From contig NC_087073.1 of assembly GCF_026151205.1 (NCBI RefSeq), positions 7,833,001-7,897,000 on the forward strand: DNA of 64,000 nt, in the 5' to 3' direction. Shown piece after piece: positions 55,001-64,000 of the stretch (position 1 is the stretch's first letter; every line of letters starts with the position of its first letter). The position numbers were made by a program, and so were the translations under genes. The notes beneath the pieces were generated by a model. The model did no database searches, had not been told where the DNA came from, and was given only the letters and a program-made list of their open reading frames with translations. The DNA comes from Bolinopsis microptera (lineage: Eukaryota; Ctenophora; Tentaculata; Lobata; Bolinopsidae).

Positions 55001-58000
55001 TAATTAATAAATGGGTCTAGGTTGAAACTTTGAAATACCAAACGTTCCTGTGAATAAAATTTCTCACCAGCTTATCTAAGATCAATTTTTGTGGAAGGCC
55101 CTTGTAATTTAATTATCCTAGCCTGAACAGCGTCTAAATCTCCATATCAGAAATTTAGTTTTTTATCGCCACGAACAAAAAATACGACCCTTCATTCCTA
55201 ATTAGAGACGAACTGTTTAAATTCGCTAAAACGTACGCGGGGATCTTGTTCCAGCAGCGGTACACCAGATTGGCGAGAAGAGAGAGAAACCATATGTTCT
55301 GTTATACTTATTTTGTAAGTACAGTGTATTCTACTTTCTTAGGAAAACAATGTCATAATTTCAACTGGGTTTGGGGGTACTTCAGCACTTTTAATTTCAA
55401 ACTTCACATCTCAGTCTTGAGATAATGAGTAACTTGGTAAACATTTTAAATATATGGTGATGGTCTAATAATTTAATTGATTTCAAAACGGTTTTAGCCT
55501 ATTTAAACTTATTTGATAACTGAAATATCTTAGGTTATCACTAATTACCTATTATACTTGTACTTGAATGTCACTGCTACATATATTAATTCTAAGTAAA
55601 TTTCCCCCCATAATCGGATGTGTCTATCAATTATATATTTTAACTAAGAACAATTATAAAGTTTAAAATAACCTCAGACGTCGAGTTATTTCGGTTTCAC
55701 TGTTGGATCTCTAATGCTTGCCAGGGAAAATATTAATTACGTAAGTCCAACATCTTCTTCAGAACAGCTTTCTCAGCTCTCTAGATTATGCCCTCTTTTT
55801 TCCTGCACTAAACGCTCCGTTCCAGCCTGTGCTAGAGAATACTCGTAAAATTGACTGCCAATTGAACAATGAACATCTGTTTCAGACGGAAACTTTGAAG
55901 ACTGTACAAGAAATGGTTTCTATCATTACAGAGGAGTACAGGCAAACCATAAGCGAAAGTAATTTACTTAGCCAGGAGGGAAAATCTTCTGCTATCAAAA
56001 AAGTAGGTGGAGGACTGAGGTCAAGCAAGATTTGTTATCGGATATCGGTTAAGTTCTTAATAATAATTGCCAATCAGTTTTCATGAAATAATGAAAGTTC
56101 AAAAACGCACAGTAGTATTTTCTAAAATCAATTAAGTTCTTCAAGCATATTGAAAATCGCACTTTTTCAGCTGGATAACATTGAAATCTTATTGGGAGCA
56201 GCGCCCTGGATAAAGAATGACACCCACCTAAAGAAGTTAAACTATGATGTAAGGCAAGCTTCAATCGATGATTCTATACCATTGATTTTTAAAACGTAAC
56301 AAATCCCCTAGTTTGATACTTCAGTTAAAAATGTTCACTTAACTTGAGAAGCCGCAAAGAATCCACAAAAACATTAATTGGACTTGTTTCCAGGGGGAAC
56401 TGAACGATGTTATGTCCTTCTTAAAAATGTACAAAATGGTGGACACATTTCACCAGAAGAAAAAAATACAGTCCATTCTTCATCCTCCAGTTTCAGACTT
56501 GTACGTGAATCTAAGATAACTGATCCACCAATTTTATTTTAAACCTAATCATCCACATACCAATTTCGAACAATGCACGATTGATTAATGCTTATCATTT
56601 TTATTGTTCATAACTGAATCTCATTTAATGAGGATGCTGATGAGCACGCTTTTTGCAGATGGGAAGTTACCATGGGCCCACAAATCTCTCTAAATGCAGC
56701 ATACTACCAAGACGGGAATGCTATCAGTAAGTTAATGATTCGTGAGATTCTCAAAATTCCAGCTTCTGGTTATGCATATATTGGTACGTGTTGGTACGAT
56801 TTAAAGGTATTTAGTTAATTTGGATGGAATTATTCGACAGAATAATGACTGCGTGTTCCCAGGTGTCCCTATCGGCGCTTTTATTCCTCCCTATTTCGAT
56901 TCAAGATGGCCACTGTAAGTATGGATATTAATTTTATTATTTTCCTGGTAATGCTTCGCTAAAAAAGTAAATATATAACTTTTCTCATCAGTCTAACTTT
57001 CATAATTGTGGATTATCTGTAAAAGAATTAGCACAGTCCTTAGCACCGTAGATCGGTATTGTTTTATCATAATCATAAAACGGATCGTTTGCCCACTAAT
57101 TTCGATTGTTCCAATTGTTACGAAAATACTGCACGTCAGCTGAGAACTCTCTGGAAAACTAGAACAAAATGTTAGTAGCACAATTTCTATTTTGTTTAGG
57201 TAATAGAACAGTATACGTTAACAGTAAAATTCTTGCAACCTGCAGACCGATGAAGTTTGGAGCACTTGGTTCGATCATAGGTCATGAAATTACCCACGCG
57301 TTTGATCAGAAAGGTATGCACTACGATTCAAAGGGCTTACAGAATGACCTGTGGAGTTCTGAAGATGCGGAGAGTGTGAAAAATGAGCAGAATTGCCTAA
57401 TTAATCAGTACAATGGTTTTGGACACCAGAACTTCAATGTAATTATTCTGTAACTTCTTTTCATACTTTGAAATATGATAATGAATTTTTGTGATTTACC
57501 GGAAGTTGCTGTAAATTTACGGTTGATTTTCATCATTATCACCCGCACCAGATTAACGGAACGTTGACCTTAGAAGAAAATTTTGCTGATAATGGTGGAT
57601 TGACGGTATCCTATCGGGTAAGTCGAAACTTACTGTGACTTGGATCATTGATTTTATCCGGCACAATGAACAGCTGTTATATGTGACGTCTCGCAGTTGC
57701 CACTTTTTGAACACCCTCTCTCTTAGTTGCTCTTTCTCGACCACCCAAATCCCCCAACCCAACCAAAAGATGATGTCTTGTCTGTTACATTTCCTATCGG
57801 CCATTAATTCTTTTAATGTTGGGAAATATGACGTATTTATGATCAGCTCATTAAATTTGACATTATACTAACCATGCATTTTATTTACAATTTAAATTTT
57901 TTTTGAGGCAGGTTCAATAGTGCTAATTAGGATTGACGTCACAATCTATTCCCCTTCTTATAAAGTTTCCTCAATTTGCTGAGTAGAGTTACGATAGAGT

Positions 58001-58458
58001 AGAGTTACGATATTTCTTGCGCTCAGGAACATGTTGGACAGATGGGTTGTTATTTCGTCTTGAAGTCTGATCTCTTCTTAATTTTCAGGCGTATAAGAAT
58101 GCTGATAAGAAGGGGAAACCGTTCAAGATTCACGGGTTAGATTTGACGTCTGATAAACTATTCTTCTTGTCGTATGCTCAGGTACTTATTATTGTTATCG
58201 AACTGTACTGCAATTTCATCGATAGTTCCCTCCATAGTTCCATCATTTTAAAGTTTAAGATGTAATTGTTCTGCGTTTTCACTTTTCCTTCTACATAGTA
58301 TTAATAGCTTTGTAGTGATGATGTCGTACATTGTAAATTCAAGCACGATTTCCTTACTTGAATAATTTCCAGATAAGGTGTAACAATTACAGTATGGATA
58401 AGTTGGATTACGAATATTATGATAACCCTGGCAACATATACAGCCCTCCAGATTTCAG
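52062..58458 (+). CDS. M13 zinc metallopeptidase, neprilysin/ECE type (3' end uncertain)
   Basis: Exons 52062-52229, 53156-53291, 53798-53901, 54026-54202, 54349-54384, 54550-54630, 54805-54986, 55206-55314, 55826-56002, 56171-56248, 56394-56500, 56659-56726, 56863-56914, 57246-57438, 57552-57617, 58089-58181 and 58373-58458, all in phase, about 637 residues. Type II membrane protein: short cytosolic tail, then NLLFGLMALFSLSVVALM helix. The ectodomain opens DPCDDFYQYSCGSW. The zinc site is HEITH (505-509) plus ENFAD (Glu565, Asp569). The substrate-binding NAxY region reads NAAY. It cleaves extracellular peptides at hydrophobic residues. The family's usual C-terminal CxxW is not found, and a candidate last exon is weak, so the end is unresolved. 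Confidence 0.85.
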
Positions 58459-58515
58459 GTATGATTAGTCTTGTGACATGCTATTCTCATTGGAAACCAA
58501 ATCCCATTTTCTATA

Positions 58516-58803
58516 CAGTCAAACCTCTATTATTATATCTACCGGGCCTCTATACACTACCTCGATATACCGGGCCTCTTCTTTCCCCAAACCTGTAGTT
58601 CATTAGCTTGTGTTGTGCAAGAAATCCTGTGTAAATCCTCTGTACTATACTAATGCAATGGGGTATATGAGATGGTTGATAGGTTATTTGAGAAGCTACA
58701 GATACTGGAGATTGGGATCAGGTGAACCTCTCTATACCGGGTTTTTTCTATACCGTGCACTTATCGATTCCCCCGAGAGGCCCGGTATTTAGATGTTTGA
58801 CTG
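58516..58803. mobile_element. TA-flanked MITE (pogo/Tc1-mariner type)
   Basis: The ends CAGTCAAACCTCTA and the inverse TAGATGTTTGACTG are bounded by TA on both sides. Internal CTATACCGGG repeats. 288 bp, no coding capacity. TIRs beginning CAGTCAAACC are common in pogo-like MITEs. It lies just 3' of the last firm M13 exon. Confidence 0.75.
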
Positions 58804-61190
58804 TATTGACAAATACAAATGTTTTCATCTTATAAAATATTTTTCCTAATTAATGCATCGTATGTTTTCATTATTCACTAATATATGACATTGTATAACC
58901 AATATATAAGTTGATTGAAAGTTAAAACACGATCATCCCTTTGTACAATATACATATGTTTTCGAAAATTATGTGAAGATGTATGCCAGTCACAGCTGTG
59001 CCGGTCCTGTCTCTCGACACAGCCCATGATTTGCAACCCTCAAGCTGTTCATGTTCTCTTTTAATTCTTTCAAACAAAGCACAGTCACTAGATCATGATG
59101 TCATAAAACGGGAAATTTGCCAGCCAACCGGAGATTTTGATTTTAGCCAGCAATTAGAGGCTCTAGTGAGGGCTGTTTTATCGTCCTTTCTGTACGAATC
59201 TGTCGCGTGTAAAAATGTATTAGTTGACTGAACAATGCGAATGCAAATTTATTTATCGAAAATTGTAAACAAAATGCTCAGAAAGTTGAACGGTGATAAT
59301 GCCAGGTGTATAAAAGCTTTATAATTCATGTTGAATTAAATGATAGAATGTATGTATATCTTCAAATTAGTCATACTTAAATTTGGTAAACCCAGCTTGC
59401 GATTGCATCCACCAAGACGACAAATTTTTGATAACTCGCCACATTGTTTTAGAAATTCGAGGTGCAATGTTGTTAGGCACGATTGAGTGAATTGACTTAT
59501 TTTCAGGGTGACCGGACCTATCAAGAATAATCGCCATTTTTCGAAAGCATTCTCTTGTTCATCAAATTCTAAAATGATTGATTCATCGAGGTGTAGGACA
59601 TTATAGTTCACTATTCTATCATAAAGACTGTACGCTACGCTAAGAAATGCCATGAATTCGAAAGGGAAGAAAAAGCCAATACATATCTGGAAGTTTGGGA
59701 TCTTGACAGTGCTAAAGAACGAGAATCAGCAAAAAAAAGTATAGATCTAGAGATCATCAGCTTCTTTGTGACAAGGATACTGAACAAAACGTTTTCAAAT
59801 GTTTGAAACTGAGTTCGTATTCGTCAGTCGCCGTAGAAATAAAAATAGAAGATACGCACTATCGGTGTTTATTTATCATTATGAACTCAATCAGTGATTT
59901 CAGAGTGATTTCAGAAAAATGTGTTTGAAGCTCAGCTGCAAAAATGTCATTGTCTCACAATTCACAAATGAGTTAATAGTTTATGACTTATTTGTCTAAA
60001 AAGTGGATGTGATTGAAATGAAAATAGGAATTCCCTATAGTTAATGTTATGCTATCGGCAGAATGCGTGCGAAGGTAAGACAGTCAAATCACTCGTGAAC
60101 CTTATCAAAACATTCGACCCTGTCACACTTAATAAATTGTAGAGCATTTCTTTCTATCTTGCATTTTTGTATTGTGCCACGATTTAACAGCTTTCATTAC
60201 ATTCACCCTAAATTCTGATCGTTTCGATTAACAAAGCAGTGATTTAGTACACTAAAGTTTTATGATGTTCGCAATATTTACCCGTCTGTGAAATACAAGT
60301 TCATCATTAATTTGCCTATGCAGTATGGGTCGTGACACAAAACCCTAAATGATATAGAAAAAGCTGTAAATGCAAAATATATTTATATATTTTAGATTGT
60401 TCACAAATCCGAATCCTCTAAAGCCTGATTTATACTCTGTGCCTCCTGTTGTAGCTCATAATTGCCATACATAGTGGATTAGTGGTGCGATGAGACATAT
60501 GGATGAATTCCTAGATTTCGTGCTGATTAGCCATGTTTATATATATTCTACTTCTTCGTATCAAGTTCTTGCGATTTATCAAATTTGAGCTAGTTTGGGT
60601 GATGCTATTTATTTATGAAGCACCTCTTCTCGTGTTGCTACGTCGTGATAATTGGTGCAAAAATTACTTCTGCTTATTATCAGACTCCTCCTCTACTGTT
60701 TAAAGGATCTGCGTTGTAATTTGCTGTGGACAATCTCCTATATTATGTAGCAATCACATAGGCAAAATAGAGGTCTAGGATTATTTATTTACCATGAGAC
60801 TCGTGACTCAAATTATGGTGATGGATCTGGGTGTATCGTACTTCAGGTTTAGCTTCTAAACTGTGCATTAACGGTTATTTTGTAAATTTAATGATTAGTG
60901 AGATTTGTGATACAGATAAACCATGTGGGCACTTGTTTCAAATACATGGGTTACTGTGAGCAAAGATTGATTACTCGGCACACTTTTAAGCGTGATTCTC
61001 ACTATCGGACTTGCCTCTTCCACTGGTCGCGTTATTTTACCCATATTTCTGGAAGAGGCGTTTTTTCACTGGCAATTCTCCCGTTTGTGCAAACACGTTT
61101 GTACTTGCCAAATATCGCACGCGCGAGACAGCCATTGTTATTGTTTATGCCAATTTGAATTTGCATGGTAGTTGAAGTGAAATTTTTATT
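58804..61190. other. Probable last intron of the M13 gene, left part
   Basis: AT-rich sequence without a supported gene. Small frames at 58983-59231 (plus) and 59336-59653 (minus) have no recognisable motifs. Upstream of the 453-codon ORF no TATA box is obvious. Confidence 0.4.
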
Positions 61191-62552
61191 ATGATTCAGC
61201 CAAAATTAAACTACGTTGTGCATGAAGAAGGCCTTTTATCACCTCCAGCTAAACGGCAGAAAATATCTCTCTGCCCCTCACCTATCAGTCCATTCAGCCC
61301 TTATCAAGAATATTCTGAAGCCAATAATAGTTATCATGTAGCAGAGTCGGTGGAAGTCCCCTTTACTATCAAATGGAACCAGCATCCTGAAGACTGTGTT
61401 GCATTTCCAACTCCGCCCAATTTAAACAATTATCAGTTTTCTGATGCTCAATCTGAGGATCATATTGGTCAGTCACTTACAAGTCAGGAAACTGTAAGTT
61501 TCTCATGTGTTCATCGATGTATTTGTTGTCTATGTCCAAAGCCAAGCTCGACACCCTTTTCAGATCTCTTAAAGTCTATGCCCCCCGTTGAAACATCTCA
61601 TGCTGAGGATATGTTAGCACCATTTCCAGATCCATTTCCAGAATTGTCTCTCGAGACAGTAGTATCGATCTTAAGCTCTTGTGCTCAGACAGGCCATGTT
61701 CCAACGTCATCATATCAACCCGAAGATCACCGCAACTTCACTTCTTCACTCACCGTTGAGGGACCATTCAACTCCAGTTGGTACATTGGCGGACTTACTG
61801 CGTCGACCTCGTTTCCAGAGATCAAGAGTTCTATAGAATGTCTTATGAGCCGCTGTCGTCGAGATTCAGATATTAATGCCCGGTTTACATTGATCATGGA
61901 GAATCAATACAGATCTACTGTAGGCGAGCAGATCAAAGGTAAGTTGTGGGATGTTACACCGGAAAAGGTCGCTGTGGATCTCTTCGGTCAGCTGTCTAAA
62001 TTTTCGGCCTATTTGCAGGGTGAAGGACTTTTCGTAAAGATGACAGTTTATCTCCAAGATCCAGCCGTCAAGTTACTCTCAGATAACGATGTCAAAAAGA
62101 AACGATCCGTAATCACCATCTACGAGAAAGAAGATGCGTCATTAATTTATGCATTCTACGTTGCTGTTCGGAGAAATATCATTGTCAAACAAAAGAAAGC
62201 AACAAGTGACGCCAAAAAGAAGAAGGAACTGGAAAACCAGCTAACAAACGTTTATCGAAAAGGCAGAAAGTCTTTGAAAAAGAAGACTCAGTCAGTTCTC
62301 GACAAAAGCAAAGTCTTGAAAACTGTCGATGACAGCTGGGGCTTCTCCGATATCCCCCTTCTTGAAATGAAGTTAGGAGTTCGATGTGTTGTATTCTCTT
62401 CATTTGGTAAATGTCTCTATGAGGGTGGATATGAATTTCAAAACAACGAAATTGATCTGCTCTACATAAATAACAAATTTCATGTGCTAGCTTCTAGGAA
62501 TGTTTTCAGAAATTATAACCCAGCTCAATTGAAGATGGAGCCATGTGATTAA
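61191..62552 (+). CDS. Intronless 453-residue protein; C-terminal half resembles a Maverick/Polinton-associated domain
   Basis: N-terminal 1-190: low complexity, rich in Pro and Ser, with a nuclear-signal-like PPAKRQKI (18-25) and a cysteine cluster CVHRCICCLC (about 106-115). Residues ~195-450 look globular: a FTLIMENQY strand, TPEKVAVDLFGQL, KKKRSVITIYEKEDASLI, a Lys-rich helix and LYEGGYEFQNNEIDLLYINN with KFHVL. This order (a strand pair, a KKxSII-type strand, a helix with conserved Ala, then an xIYLLYxNxHYxVI-like strand) recalls a domain common in large animal proteins linked to Maverick/Polinton and related elements. The frame stops before the zinc finger that follows it there. That link is from memory and inference. 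No polymerase or integrase neighbours, so it may be a captured or decayed domain. Confidence 0.5.
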   Translation: MIQPKLNYVVHEEGLLSPPAKRQKISLCPSPISPFSPYQEYSEANNSYHVAESVEVPFTIKWNQHPEDCVAFPTPPNLNNYQFSDAQSEDHIGQSLTSQETVSFSCVHRCICCLCPKPSSTPFSDLLKSMPPVETSHAEDMLAPFPDPFPELSLETVVSILSSCAQTGHVPTSSYQPEDHRNFTSSLTVEGPFNSSWYIGGLTASTSFPEIKSSIECLMSRCRRDSDINARFTLIMENQYRSTVGEQIKGKLWDVTPEKVAVDLFGQLSKFSAYLQGEGLFVKMTVYLQDPAVKLLSDNDVKKKRSVITIYEKEDASLIYAFYVAVRRNIIVKQKKATSDAKKKKELENQLTNVYRKGRKSLKKKTQSVLDKSKVLKTVDDSWGFSDIPLLEMKLGVRCVVFSSFGKCLYEGGYEFQNNEIDLLYINNKFHVLASRNVFRNYNPAQLKMEPCD

Positions 62553-63476
62553 TAGATGATGGGTTTTATTATGCGGATTTGATTTACATTTTTTCTGGTT
62601 CGGGTTGTCAATTTTGGAGTTTTAACAGTTGTGGTCAGAGCCAATCATTCTTTTAACATTGTGTCATTAATTTTAAACTTTACTAACCAGATGAAAGTAT
62701 GTTGAAGTTGAGACGAAAAAGTCACTTTTTTGTTAATTGTGTCATTTTCAAAATGTTTTATCACTGATTTTAGCATGTCTTGAGCAGAGTATTATAATGC
62801 GTAAGATATGGTTGTCAAGGCTTTAAATAAGTATGCTATTTTGAATCATCAATTGTTGCGCTCATTGTATTTTGACTTAGGGCACAGTTTAAGTTTTTCC
62901 AAAATTTTCAACAACTTTTTGGTTTTGACTTTAATATGATGTTTGATCACAAATTTTAATAAGGTAAAATATTCTACTATTTTGAGTTATTTATGATTTT
63001 GGAGTTGATCTCTTATTATATAGTATACTCGTTTCAGAGTGAATATTTATATCAGTTCTGGATATGATTAATGATTTGCTCATTTATCTTCTTTCATTAA
63101 CTGATTGCTTCCTACCTGCTTAAACCAAAACTGCTTAAGAATTAAAAACTATCTTCCGGATAATTACCTCCGAGATTTAAGCACTAACAGTGATCTCAAT
63201 AAATGATCTGTTGTATGTTTGTCATTTAATTGATGCTACCAATAAATAAATGTAAAAATCTAACCCATTTTTCTGTTTTAGGATGTCAAATTCACTTTCT
63301 CTAAGGCTTATTGGAAGTCAATGACATTGTAATTGGGTTGTTGTAATTTACAGAAGGTTGGTGCTCATCATTATTTCCTCTAACCTAATCTAATCTATCA
63401 AACTGAATATTACCAACTGAAATTATGCACACTCGACGTGATCAGACTCTAAAATTTACGTTTAATCTCTTTTCAG
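62553..63476. other. Downstream of the 453-residue ORF
   Basis: AT-rich, no gene recognised. A GTTTTAG acceptor at about 63283 is followed only by a short open stretch in the M13 phase. Confidence 0.35.
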
Positions 63477-63552
63477 GTTGCAACACTGGAATTCTGGAGT
63501 GAACGTCAGTCCCGATCATCGTCTGCTGTACTTTCACGACCTTTCATGGTAA
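63477..63552 (+). CDS. Candidate terminal exon of the M13 peptidase (weak)
   Basis: A TTTTCAG acceptor precedes a phase-matching 24-residue ending, LQHWNSGVNVSPDHRLLYFH plus DLSW, and a TAA. It joins in frame to the phase-2 donor at 58458. It does not show the expected family ending (a conserved Cys and a C-terminal CxxW), so it may be wrong or represent a lineage-specific tail. Confidence 0.3.
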
Positions 63553-64000
63553 TAGAAGTCAGCTCATCAGAAATCTAACTGGTAATTAACTTCTTATCTC
63601 ATTCTCATTTATCAATTTAACATTATGTTGTATTAGATGCCATCGCTTCGACATGGCCAAAAAGTATAGACATGCAACATGCAATCCGAAGGTGATCGCA
63701 GGCCTACGGAAGACTATAAGGTCTTAATTTTCCTATAATTATTGATACAGAACGATAACTTGTAAACCCCAGAAGTTTCCAATATCGTTATGAATCAATA
63801 CACTTACTGAGCTTGGTGTCAAAAGGCAATGGAGAGGGCTGGGAATGGCCGTTAAATTTAATAGAAATGAATGTCCTTCGTACAATTTTTTAAAATCAAT
63901 AAACTTTCAGATTGTTACACAAATTAACATCATTTTATCACAAATAAAATAAAAACTCGCCGAACGACCAAAAAAATGCCTCGACAAGTGACCAAGTGTA
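63553..64000. other. Right edge of the window
   Basis: AT-rich sequence with no supported gene or repeat. Possibly the 3' flank of the M13 gene. Confidence 0.35.

Noticed and set aside
58983-59653. Two small frames (82 codons plus, 105 codons minus) in the presumed last M13 intron
   Set aside because: No family resemblance and no missing M13 motif (no terminal CxxW).

Overview
This is nuclear DNA from an animal. The evidence is: split genes with GT-AG introns, a seven-transmembrane receptor, an XBP1-type bZIP gene, an M13 metallopeptidase, a KICSTOR-type SZT2 gene, APE-type LINEs, a tRNA-derived SINE and several terminal-inverted-repeat elements. The base composition is AT-rich. The mixture (PIM-like and TKL kinase copies, LINE remnants, acceptor-like AGs just before several start codons) would suit a cnidarian or another early-branching animal, but nothing in the window proves the species. 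Intron boundaries come from reading frames and splice consensus by eye and may be off by a few bases.

Left part (1-25.3 kb, minus strand): the N-terminal half of a large SZT2 homologue, about 1,820 residues in 32 recognisable exons, with its start at 25328 and its 3' end beyond the window. Its introns hold three copies of a PIM-like kinase unit (two in inverted orientation, one of those broken by a stop codon and split by a 4.26-kb LINE), a 3' LINE scrap, a reverse-transcriptase fragment, a SINE, a poly-G-ended inverted-repeat element and several satellites. One kinase unit carries a decayed copy of SZT2 exon 13 and part of exon 14, so it arose by inverted segmental duplication from within SZT2.

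Middle (25.8-36.3 kb): a run of co-oriented minus-strand housekeeping genes. In order of coordinate these are the XPD/ERCC2 helicase (single exon), mitochondrial acyl carrier protein (three exons), a coiled-coil TKL kinase (single exon) and UQCR10 (two exons). Two inserted inverted-repeat elements separate them; without these the gaps would be about 390-560 bp. One of the insertions is a 3.2-kb element filled with GA-rich minisatellite.

Right part (39-64 kb, plus strand): an XBP1 homologue with a clear IRE1-type 20-nt unconventional intron; an orphan class A-like GPCR; and a neprilysin/ECE-type M13 peptidase spread over about 6.4 kb or more. Beyond its last firm exon lie a small TA-flanked MITE and a 453-codon intronless ORF. 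The C-terminal half of that ORF looks like a domain otherwise seen in Maverick/Polinton-related proteins. Gene links: SZT2 (amino-acid sensing by mTORC1), XPD (TFIIH repair and transcription), ACP and UQCR10 (respiratory chain), XBP1 (unfolded protein response). They share no pathway beyond general cell maintenance.
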